Shown here piece after piece: positions 5,376 to 13,070 of a stretch of 14,142 bases of DNA. Numbering within the stretch: the stretch's first letter is position 1; the number at the start of each line of letters is the position of its first letter. The stretch lies in assembly GCA_001626655.1 (NCBI GenBank), contig LUOC01000094.1, forward strand, positions 1 through 14,142, read 5' to 3'. The notes below the pieces were generated by a model. The model worked only from the letters and a program-made list of their open reading frames with translations, made no database searches and had not been told where the DNA came from. The DNA is from Fidelibacterota bacterium REDSEA-S14_B6 (lineage in GTDB: Bacteria; Fidelibacterota; Marinisomatia; Marinisomatales; S15-B10). A program made the position numbers and the translations under genes.

Positions 5376-6437
5376 CTACATGGGATTTTCAGGCTTTAGG
5401 TGCTCGGCGAGGAATTTCCATATTTTCAGCCTGATCTTTCTCGCCTCGGCAAAGTCCATTCTGTCAAAGGAGTGTCCGCCGGGGATATCTTCGAAAATCT
5501 CGTATTCAAACCCTTTCTTGCCGTTCGCCTCCAGCGCCTGTATGAGACGCTCAACCTCCAGCACATTGACGTCGCCATCGTTGGTGTTCGTGTGAATAAG
5601 GAGCGGCGTCCCGTCATACTTGTGCGTGTTCCACGACGGCGACCGCCGCTTGTACTCCTCCACATCTTCATATGCCGATTTGCCGATGTGATAATCGACG
5701 GAATAGAGGTCTCGATACCCTTGCGTTTTGTACCCCATCCGGGCTATGAGATCGCTTACCGGTACGCCGGCGTAGGCGACAGCGAAATCTCTGCCGTGCT
5801 CGAAAATATTCATCAGAGCATGAAGGCCGCCGTGGCTCCAGCCGACAATTCCCACACGGCGCTGATCGAGAAAGTTGTATCGCTCCAGCATGTAGTTCCG
5901 GGCGGCGTAGGTGTCTTCGATTTCGAGGCCGCCGTAGTCGATAGCCTCATAGGTTCGGCGGCCGTACCCCGTACTGCCCCTGTATTCCGGCGCCACGATG
6001 GTGTAGCCCTGAGTCAGCAGTTCCCGGAGCACATTGGTGAACCCGGAAGAAAAATTGCTGTGGACGCCGCCGTGGGGAAGAACGATGAGGGGCTGCTTCT
6101 TCTTTCTATCCAAATCTTTGGGGATAAAAACGTATGTCCAAAACCGCCACGGGTTGCCGGCCCCCTGAGCGGTGGGGTTGGGCTGATTTCTGAGAGGCGG
6201 ACCTGTGATCCGGGCAATGTCGATCTCGGCGATATCTCCGAGTCGATGGAAGAACATGAGGTCATCCACCTGCCGGGACACCTGATCGAGTCTGTGACGG
6301 AGGTATCGGTTCTGTCTCTCCAACTTCTCGTTCAAGTTCGACACGGTCGGCAGCGACTGTTCCTGTCCGCTCAGCGACGCGACATAGATTATCATTCCAA
6401 TAACTACCTTACCGATAGAATGCATTCCTTTTTTCAT
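5376..6437 (-). CDS. Secreted prolyl-oligopeptidase (S9)-type serine hydrolase
   Basis: This is an intact 353-residue protein. The start at 6437 has GGAG about 6 nt upstream. An N-terminal signal-like segment (KKGMHSIGKVVIGMIIYVASLSG) is followed by a heptad-rich helix at 35-60 (LNEKLERQNRYLRHRLDQV), then a linker and the catalytic alpha/beta hydrolase domain from about residue 100. Visible features are LIVLPHGGVHSN (oxyanion region), APEYRGSTGYG (typical of S9 peptidases), GWSHGG with nucleophile Ser201, TNTNDGDVNV with the likely catalytic Asp (287 or 289) and GGHSFDR with His322. It lacks the long beta-propeller of full S9 oligopeptidases, so it may act on other substrates or as a stand-alone peptidase/esterase. 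It starts 13 nt after the symporter gene, so the two are likely cotranscribed. Confidence 0.85.
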   Translation of the reverse strand: MKKGMHSIGKVVIGMIIYVASLSGQEQSLPTVSNLNEKLERQNRYLRHRLDQVSRQVDDLMFFHRLGDIAEIDIARITGPPLRNQPNPTAQGAGNPWRFWTYVFIPKDLDRKKKQPLIVLPHGGVHSNFSSGFTNVLRELLTQGYTIVAPEYRGSTGYGRRTYEAIDYGGLEIEDTYAARNYMLERYNFLDQRRVGIVGWSHGGLHALMNIFEHGRDFAVAYAGVPVSDLIARMGYKTQGYRDLYSVDYHIGKSAYEDVEEYKRRSPSWNTHKYDGTPLLIHTNTNDGDVNVLEVERLIQALEANGKKGFEYEIFEDIPGGHSFDRMDFAEARKIRLKIWKFLAEHLKPENPM

Positions 6438-6450
6438 GGCGTCTCCATGT

Positions 6451-7956
6451 TTAGTCCACTTGTTTTACAATTCTCCCTGCCATCCAGCTGTTGAGCCACC
6501 AGAGCACCATCAGAACAACGCCCCACTGTAGAAAGCATGTCATGACGCTGTAAGGCGAGAACGGATTGTACCAGTCGTCCGGCGCATAGACGGTGGCGGC
6601 AAGTGAAAGCCACCAGATCAGCAGAGCAACGCCGAGCGTTGGCACGACATAACTGACCACCTTGTCCCACCACGGGCCGAGGTTCCAGTCGTTTTTGTTC
6701 TGGAGCACCTCCTTCTCCCTCAGTTTCGTAATTCCGTGCCGCAAGACCGCCACCGCCACAAAGACGCCGGAGATCATGAGCGCAATCCCCCAGACAAAAT
6801 CCTGATTCCCGAAAAATTCAAGGTTCCTCGCCGACGGAATTCCTAAGAGATAGCTCGCCGCCACCACACAGCCGATGGCTGTTTTCCGCTTGAGGCCGAG
6901 GTCGATCAGATTCCTACTGGTCAATTCCATCATGGAAATGAGCGACGAGAATCCGGCAAATGAGAGGCCGAGGAAAAAGAGGATGGCTACCGGCTTACCG
7001 AGGGGCATTTTTGCGAATAGCTGGGGCATCCAGATAAATGTGAGGCCCGTGGCGGCGGGGCCGCTCTCTTTCATGACTCCAAGAATTTCTCCGTTCGTCA
7101 TCCCCTCCGTACCGAGAATGGAAAAGACCGTCCCGAACACCATGAGCGCGGCCAGGAGTGAAACTGTGTTGTTCCCGATGGCTGTGATAAAAGCGTTCTT
7201 CACCACGCCGTACCTTCGCCGGATGTAGATGGCGTACGTGAGGAAAAGTCCCCAGCCGGCGCCCGTGTCCCAGGCGTTCTGTGTCAGCGCCTCGAGCCAC
7301 AGTCTGGGGTTGCTCAATTGGCTCCACTGAGGTGTGAACAGGTAAGTGACGCCGTTCCATGCGCCGGGCAGTGTGAGGGCCCGGAAAACGGAAAGAACAA
7401 CGATTGCGAGCAATGTCGGAATCAGCACCTTGTTTACTTTCTCAATAGAAGAGACCCCTTTCCAGATGGCGAAAGCTCCCACGCCCATGGCCGTACCGTG
7501 AAACAAGAGTGGAAAGAGGCTCGACTGGTAATCGTTCCAGAGCGCCCATGAAGCTTCCGTACCTGCAGGCAGGGGGTGGAGAAGCATTTGTATGAAATAG
7601 TAGATACACCATCCTACAACAACCGAATAGTAGAACGTGATGGCGCTGGAGACGAAACCGACGAAACCGCCCATCCAGGCGAACTTGCCCCCCACGAGGG
7701 AGACAAAAGCGCCTATGGTCCCTTTTCGAGAGCGCCGCCCCATGATGTATTCGGCGATGATAAGAGGGATGCTCCAGAGAAAGAGAAAAATGACCCACGC
7801 CACAAGGAACGCCCCGGCGCCCTCTTCCCCGCCGTTGCTGGCGGCGATCCTTGGGAAACGCCAGATGTTGCCCGTCCCCACGGCGATGCCGAGGGCGCTC
7901 ATGAGGAAGCCTAACCGGGAGGAAAACCGCTGGTCCGATTCTTGTGCTGCCACCAC
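6451..7956 (-). CDS. Neurotransmitter:sodium symporter (NSS/SLC6) family amino acid transporter
   Basis: This is an intact 501-residue membrane protein of the LeuT-fold NSS family, which couples sodium entry to uptake of amino acids or related amines. TM1 carries the hallmark SALGIAVGTGNIWRFPRIA (residues 20-39), where the unwound GTGN segment binds sodium and substrate. TM6 has the NAWDTGAGWGLFLTYAIY stretch, and TM8 has FLGLSFAGFSSLISMMEL with the paired Ser expected at a sodium site. About eleven to twelve hydrophobic segments are visible, the last ending in WWLNSWMAGR. After TM1 the usual NGGGAF reads NGGEEGAGAF, a short insertion that may mark a subfamily. The start is GTG at 7956 with AGGAAGGGG just upstream, 18 nt after the M14 gene. 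Placed between two peptidase genes, it probably imports released amino acids. The substrate is not known. Confidence 0.92.
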   Translation of the reverse strand: MVAAQESDQRFSSRLGFLMSALGIAVGTGNIWRFPRIAASNGGEEGAGAFLVAWVIFLFLWSIPLIIAEYIMGRRSRKGTIGAFVSLVGGKFAWMGGFVGFVSSAITFYYSVVVGWCIYYFIQMLLHPLPAGTEASWALWNDYQSSLFPLLFHGTAMGVGAFAIWKGVSSIEKVNKVLIPTLLAIVVLSVFRALTLPGAWNGVTYLFTPQWSQLSNPRLWLEALTQNAWDTGAGWGLFLTYAIYIRRRYGVVKNAFITAIGNNTVSLLAALMVFGTVFSILGTEGMTNGEILGVMKESGPAATGLTFIWMPQLFAKMPLGKPVAILFFLGLSFAGFSSLISMMELTSRNLIDLGLKRKTAIGCVVAASYLLGIPSARNLEFFGNQDFVWGIALMISGVFVAVAVLRHGITKLREKEVLQNKNDWNLGPWWDKVVSYVVPTLGVALLIWWLSLAATVYAPDDWYNPFSPYSVMTCFLQWGVVLMVLWWLNSWMAGRIVKQVD

Positions 7957-7974
7957 TTCCCCTTCCTTAACTAA

Positions 7975-9070
7975 TCAGAATTCCACTGTCTGCCGTGTGC
8001 CGAATCCCGGCCCCAGCAGTACAGCATTCAGAAGCATTCTTTCGCCGCCCAGAAAATAACCTCGGAAATTGGGGTCGGTGGCGAACATTACCACTTGGCC
8101 CTTACCTACTGACTCCCTCGCCGAATAGACCGACTCGGCCCACCGCTCCCGGGCCTCGGGCCAGAGGATTCCAGACAATTTTACATTTTCATAATCTCCG
8201 AACCGCCCCGCCACACTGCCGCTCTTTTTTGTGACGTAACTGTAGGAACCACGCACCATGATGGGGACGTCCGGCCCGAGGCCGAAGCTGAGCCACTGCT
8301 CCTCGTCCAAATTCACCCGCATGATTACACCGGAGGGGGACAGTTTTCTCGCCAGTTCATCCGCCTCCTTGGTGACGTCCGAGACGGCGCCGTCCGCTGA
8401 TTCCTCGTCTCCTTCCGGCCGTTTCCCTTCCCACACTGCAAGGCTGTCCACTGATGGCGATTCAGCCTCTTTCGCGAGGGCTAGGGCTGAGCTGTACTCA
8501 TCGAGTTTCTCTAACACCTGACGTTTCTGCCGAACGGAGATTAGTCCCACCGATGTGTCTGCCACAAACGCCGCCGCCGAGCCAACCGCCACCAGCGTAC
8601 CGCCGTCTTCGATCCACTCCTTGAGGTGTTTCACACCCCCCTCAGCCAGAAGCCGTTTGTACGTCGTGGGACCGCCGGAGGCCGAGGGCAGAATCAGAAC
8701 ATTATACTTGTCAAGGTCGGTCCGAGCTAATGCGGTAGAACTGAGGGTGGAAGCGGCCATATTGACCTTTGTGTCAAGGGTGTGCCAAATGGTACCGAAA
8801 CTGTAGGTCGAAATTGTTTCGCCACCCACGAGCGCCACCTTCGGCCGTTGCAGTTGAACAAACTCACTGCCGCCGAGGTCGGGCCCGGATGACGCCAGAC
8901 CGAAATCGAGCCCTTTCAGGGTTACGCCAGTGGCTCGGGCGATCTCCCCGAGGGTTCTCTCATCCAAATCGGGATTGGCGTTGCTTCGGATGAGGAAGCT
9001 CCCCCTCGGGAAACTGGCCCCATCCACATCGAACCGTTTCCGGCTCGACCACAACTTGACACCCAGCAAG
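7975..9070 (-). CDS. M14 metallopeptidase, C-terminal part (GATase1-like domain), out of frame with the N-terminal part
   Basis: This frame holds the second half of the large M14-type protein. From about 9060 it reads VKLWSSRKRFDVDGASFPRGSFLIRSN, which completes the GYAFSGSDDGAILA strand of the preceding part. It then has KVALVGGETISTYSFGTIWHTLD, YNVLILPSASGG and LKEWIEDGGTLVAVGSAAAFV, the pattern of a class I glutamine amidotransferase-like Rossmann domain found at the C-terminus of many bacterial M14 family proteins, and ends GPGFGTRQTVEF with the stop at 7975. An acidic, low-complexity insertion (EAESPSVDSLAVWEGKRPEGDEESADGAV) lies mid-domain. The open frame can be extended upstream to 9132, but those residues are a shifted reading of the N-terminal part. 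No ribosome binding site suggests independent translation. The frame change is therefore a break in one gene. Confidence 0.75.
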
Positions 9071-10599
9071 GATGGCTCCGTCGTCGGAGCCGGAAAAGGC
9101 ATATCCCACTTTGGGCTTCCTGCCGGAGACATTCCCTTCTCTACTCTTCGCTTTATAGGGTCCGGACTTCACCGCCGGCATGTTGCTTGTGAAGTAGGCC
9201 GGAACGTCATAGCCCAACGCCAATGACCATCCTGTGGCGTCGTAGAGGCGTGTGCCGCCATGCTTGAGCCGAGCCTTACGCTGCCTCTTCAGGAATTCGT
9301 TCCCGTGGCGGATTTCAAATGTGAGGATCGCCTCCACGAGGTTCCGGTTCGGCTGGTTCAGCGGCACGATGAGCGTCCCTTCAGGAAAGTTCACTTCCTT
9401 AACTGTTGTACCGTCTCTCCCGGTGAGGTTCCTCCCGCGGAACGGCTCTCGAGCCGTCTCAACCTCAATCCCCTGAAACGTGAGGGCGGAGGCGAATTTT
9501 GCAAATCTGCTCACATTCTCCGACGGAGGAAACAGGAACACTTCCCGGCGGGACTTTCCGCCGGCCGCGCGCTTCCTGTGCTCATAATAGTCGCGGATGA
9601 GTGATTCCCTGTTGGAAGCGATGGTGGTGAGGTTCGCCATGGAACTGGTGAACTGATGATGGACTGTCTCCCTGTAGGTCATGACGGTACCATCGGGACG
9701 TTTCACGCGAGAACCGTCCACGCCGGCCTGTTCGTAGAGAACGCCCACCGCTCCGAGATACATGGGCCAGGAACTTCCGTAACCGGGGTACATCTCTTCG
9801 TTCCACTCCCGTGTGTAGTAGCTCCACCCCTTGCTGTCAAACTCCTCCGCCTGCTCTTTGGCAAAGAGATTCCACCACTTCATAGACTCCTTCGGCAGGA
9901 ACGGATTGAACGGCTCCCGAGGAGGCGAAAATAGGTAGGTGTCGTAAGGCCCCATCTCGTGGCAGTCAAGAACAAACTGGGGATTCCATTTTAGGATGCT
10001 TTCCACACGGCCGCGAGTCTCAGGGTGAACGAGGAGGAACCAGTCCCGGTTCAGATCGAACAGATAGTGGTTGCCTCTTCCATAGGGCCAGACGCCGCGA
10101 TGGTGGAAGCTCTGAATATCGCCGCTTGGGACAACACTGTTGTACTGCTCCATCTGTTTGACAAACCGCATCCGTCCGTCGGGATTCTGGGTTGGGTCGA
10201 TGAGGACCACCGTGTTATCGAGGATACGCTTCGTCCGCCTGTCTTGACCGGCAAGGAGGTGATAAGCGAGGTAGACACTTGCGTCCACACTGGACAGTTC
10301 GTCACCGTGGATGCCGTAACCGAGCCACGCAACAGCCGGGAGCTCTTTGATCAACGTTTCGGCCTTACCGTTGTTCACTTTCAGATCGGCCAGATCATCC
10401 ATGTCAGAGCGGATCACCTCCAGCCGGGCGAAGTTCTTTCTGGATGTAATTGCGAGATAGACAAGCTCTCGCCCCTCGTAGGAGTGAGCATAGACATTGA
10501 GCACGGGACGGTATAGTCGCCGAGGCCCGGGGTGGGGTGGATCCTTGTGCTCTGGGCCATGAGGCCGGTGACAACAGTTAACAGAAGCAGTTTTTTCAT
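9050..10599 (-). CDS. Secreted M14 zinc carboxypeptidase-like protein, N-terminal catalytic part
   Basis: The catalytic M14 domain lies in one frame from about 10500 down to about 9070 (its stop is at 8960, after a shifted tail). It shows VYAHSYEGRELVYLAITS, the zinc motif GIHGDE (His and Glu at 10298-10309), DPTQNPDGR, the family pair DLNRDWF, DCHEMGPYDTYLFSPP with the likely third zinc His, and GVLYEQAG with a candidate catalytic Glu. The start is better placed at ATG 10599, in a different frame: MKKLLLLTVVTGLMAQS is a clear signal peptide, its ATG overlaps the Nudix stop as ATGA, and GGAG lies 8 nt upstream. That frame meets the catalytic frame near 10505-10550, where relatives normally have a few dozen more residues. 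So the gene has two breaks, here and at about 9050-9085. It probably trims peptides outside the cytoplasm. Confidence 0.8.
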
Positions 10600-11261
10600 A
10601 ACATTTTCTCCAATTCAAAGCAGTCAGCGAAAACATCTTTACATTCGCTCAGGATGGCCGCCGTGGCACCCCACACTTTCAGCTCTCCGAAATGGAAAAA
10701 TGGGACATCCACATCCACACCGCGGATTGTCCTCAACTCCCGGCCCACAAGCGAATCATTCAGCAGGGCGGACATCTCAATGGCGTGGAGGGCGGCCACT
10801 TCAGTCTCATCTATGGCCGTTTCCAGCTCTCCATTGCTCCATCCGACAAAGGGGTGGACGCGGAAGCCGCTCACTGGAATAAACAGCGTTGTCAGTTCAC
10901 CAAGGAGTGTCACAACACCGGGCGACACGCCGATCTCCTCCTCCGTCTCCCTCAGGGCTGTTGTCTCCAACGGCTCATCGTCTTCCTGAGCTCCGCCGGG
11001 GAGGGAGAGCTGGCCGGGATGATACTCCACCGAATGGGACCGTTCCGTCAGAAAGAATGACCAGTTCCCGTCTTTCCTGAAGAGAAGAATGAGGACCGCC
11101 GAAGGGACCGCCTCTTCCTCTGTTTTCATGAGGGGCGGGACGGTTCTCGGCTGAGGCGCCATGCGGGCCTGCGCCGTAACGCCGGGGAGAGGCAGGGCGA
11201 GCCGACTTCTCAGCTCTTCAATAAACGACAGCGCTACCGCGATCGCGCTCTCTCCACCCAA
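10596..11261 (-). CDS. Nudix hydrolase, CoA pyrophosphatase type (NudL/YeaB-like)
   Basis: This is a 221-residue protein with a complete Nudix box at 90-112: GAQEDDE, seven residues, then RETEEEIGV, exactly the GX5EX7REUXEEXGU pattern that binds the metal and diphosphate. Just before it, LTERSHSVEYHPGQLSLPGG matches the extra motif of the coenzyme A pyrophosphatase subgroup (LLTxRSxxLxxHxGxxxFPGG). These enzymes cleave CoA or oxidised CoA to 4'-phosphopantetheine and adenosine 3',5'-bisphosphate. The protein has no signal and should be cytoplasmic. I take the TTG at 11261 as start, with AGGTG 5 nt upstream; this overlaps the end of the DUF885 gene by 28 nt. Its stop overlaps the M14 start as ATGA, a sign of translational coupling. 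Its role among exported peptidases is not obvious. NudL is named as the type, not as a proven ortholog. Confidence 0.88.
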   Translation of the reverse strand: MGGESAIAVALSFIEELRSRLALPLPGVTAQARMAPQPRTVPPLMKTEEEAVPSAVLILLFRKDGNWSFFLTERSHSVEYHPGQLSLPGGAQEDDEPLETTALRETEEEIGVSPGVVTLLGELTTLFIPVSGFRVHPFVGWSNGELETAIDETEVAALHAIEMSALLNDSLVGRELRTIRGVDVDVPFFHFGELKVWGATAAILSECKDVFADCFELEKML

Positions 11262-12985
11262 AAATTCACCTGATCTTCCAAAACGTCGAGAGGGACAGAA
11301 CCGTTCCCGAGGACCACATCGTGAAACTCTCTCACATCAAAATCTTCTTTAAGAATCTCCTCAGCATGGCGGCGCAACTCCTTGATCTTCAGCTCGCCCA
11401 TCTTGTACGCCAGCGCCTGCCCCGGCCAGGAGATGTACCTGTCCGTCTCCGTGGTCACTTCGTGGATCGGCAGGGCCGTTCTCGCCGCCATGTAATCGAT
11501 CACCTCCTGCCTCGTCCATCCGAAAGCGTGAATCCCTGTGTCGACCACAAGCCGGCACGCCCGCCACATCTCATAGGTCAGTCGACCGAAATTGCTGTAG
11601 GGATCGGTGTAGAAACCGGCCTCCAGTCCGAGCCATTCAGAATAGAGCCCCCACCCTTCTCCGAAAGCCGACAGATAAAGGTGCTGTCTAAACCGCGGAA
11701 GGTCTTCCAGTTCCCTTGCGATGGCGTTCTGAAGGTGATGGCCCGGGACAGCTTCGTGAAGTGATAGCGCCTCAAGATTATAGAGGGGTCTGACGTCAAG
11801 AGCGTAGGTGTTGACCCAGTAGTACCCCGGTTCGGTCGACCCCTTCGAAGGCCCCACGTAGCGGCCGCTTGTGTACTTCGGCGCAATATGGTCCGGCACC
11901 GCCTGAACACCGTATGGCAGCCGCGGCAGGTTGTTGAACAGTGACGGCAGTTGGGCGTCCATCTTCTTTGCGATAAACGACGCCTCTTTCAGCAGATCCT
12001 CTGGCGTCTCGGCATAGAACCGGCGGTCGGTCCGGAGAAAGTTGAGAAACTCCTCAAACGTCCCCTCAAACCCAACTTCCTCGATGACGCTCATCATCTC
12101 TTGCTTAATTCTCTCCACCTCGCCGAGGCCGATGTTGTGGACCTCCTCCGGCGTCAAATCGAGCGTGGTGAAATGATTCACTCGATACTGGTAATAGGCG
12201 TCGCCATCCGGGAATTCCGATGCGCCGATGGTCTGCCGCGCATTCGGATAGTACTCATCCTGAAAAAATGAGAGGAATCGTCTGTACCCCTTCACAGCGC
12301 CGTTCAGGACAGCGGTACGTCCTGCAGTCTTCAGTCGGTCGTGCTCACCGGCAGGCACCGACGCCGGAAACTCGAGAAACGGGCCGTAGAAGACACTCTC
12401 CTCGGCACCGCTCACAACATGAGTCTTGATTGTCACATCATAGCCGTTCAAGACGATTTGCGGAACAGTCATACCTCTCTCGATCCCCTCCCGCATGAGG
12501 GCAATATGGTCGTCCATGTAGGACGGGATCTCCTCGAGGCGGGCGATGTAGTTTTCGTAGTCCTCAACGGTCTGAAGCGGAACGCGGCGGGGGAGGCTCG
12601 CCAGACCGATGTGAAAGCCGGAATCGGCATTCAGCGGCATCAGGTAACCCTTAAACTTGAAGTTGCGAATTCTGTCCTCAACTGTCCGGCGGAATATCTT
12701 GAGGTTAATCTGGGACTGACTGTCCATTCGGACTACGTCGAGCGCGTCCACTCTTTCGAGAATTGTTTTCCAGAACTGGGCCCGCCGTTCCATATCGGCC
12801 TGACTGTTTGAGGGGAGACGGTCATTGGCCGTATGGACGCCCACGTTGGTGGCAAAGAGAGGGTTCTCCTCCAGCCGGAAGGACCAGGCGTCATCGAGAA
12901 TTTCCTGAAAGGTGTTATCGGGGTTCTCCCGCACACATCCCACAAGGAGGAGAAGAGCAAGGATCGAAATTGTCTGCTTTTTCAT
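11234..12985 (-). CDS. DUF885 family lipoprotein, putative zinc peptidase
   Basis: This is an intact 583-residue protein. MKKQTISILALLLLVGC is a lipoprotein signal with Cys17 as the lipidation site, so it is probably anchored on the periplasmic face or cell surface. The rest matches DUF885 (PF05960) over its usual length. The key motif is SLHEAVPGHHLQN with His410, Glu411 and a further His-His at 416-417, an HExxxxHH-like metal site, followed by a second conserved block GEGWGLYSEWLGLE whose Glu may also bind metal. DUF885 proteins resemble M32/M3-like metallopeptidases in fold and are usually considered peptidases; the specificity is not known. The ATG at 12985 lacks a strong ribosome binding site. 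The gene follows the TPR gene after 85 nt and overlaps the Nudix gene, forming the head of the tight part of the operon. Confidence 0.88.
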   Translation of the reverse strand: MKKQTISILALLLLVGCVRENPDNTFQEILDDAWSFRLEENPLFATNVGVHTANDRLPSNSQADMERRAQFWKTILERVDALDVVRMDSQSQINLKIFRRTVEDRIRNFKFKGYLMPLNADSGFHIGLASLPRRVPLQTVEDYENYIARLEEIPSYMDDHIALMREGIERGMTVPQIVLNGYDVTIKTHVVSGAEESVFYGPFLEFPASVPAGEHDRLKTAGRTAVLNGAVKGYRRFLSFFQDEYYPNARQTIGASEFPDGDAYYQYRVNHFTTLDLTPEEVHNIGLGEVERIKQEMMSVIEEVGFEGTFEEFLNFLRTDRRFYAETPEDLLKEASFIAKKMDAQLPSLFNNLPRLPYGVQAVPDHIAPKYTSGRYVGPSKGSTEPGYYWVNTYALDVRPLYNLEALSLHEAVPGHHLQNAIARELEDLPRFRQHLYLSAFGEGWGLYSEWLGLEAGFYTDPYSNFGRLTYEMWRACRLVVDTGIHAFGWTRQEVIDYMAARTALPIHEVTTETDRYISWPGQALAYKMGELKIKELRRHAEEILKEDFDVREFHDVVLGNGSVPLDVLEDQVNFWVERARSR

Positions 12986-13070
12986 TCTGTTCGGGTCTGG
13001 TTAGAGCGGAATGAGCAACCCCGCGCTCAGAGGTGCGAAATTAACGTTTTCTGCCCGAGATTCGAACCGA

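Noticed and set aside
5400..6494. 364-codon open frame on the plus strand
   Set aside because: It is antisense to the intact S9-type hydrolase, a shadow frame in GC-biased DNA.
10025..10516. 163-codon open frame on the plus strand
   Set aside because: It is antisense to the M14 zinc-site region; no ribosome binding site or known motif.
12986..13070. Possible terminator hairpin GAGCG...CGCTC in the TPR-DUF885 gap
   Set aside because: Only a 5-bp stem with a long loop and no T-tract.
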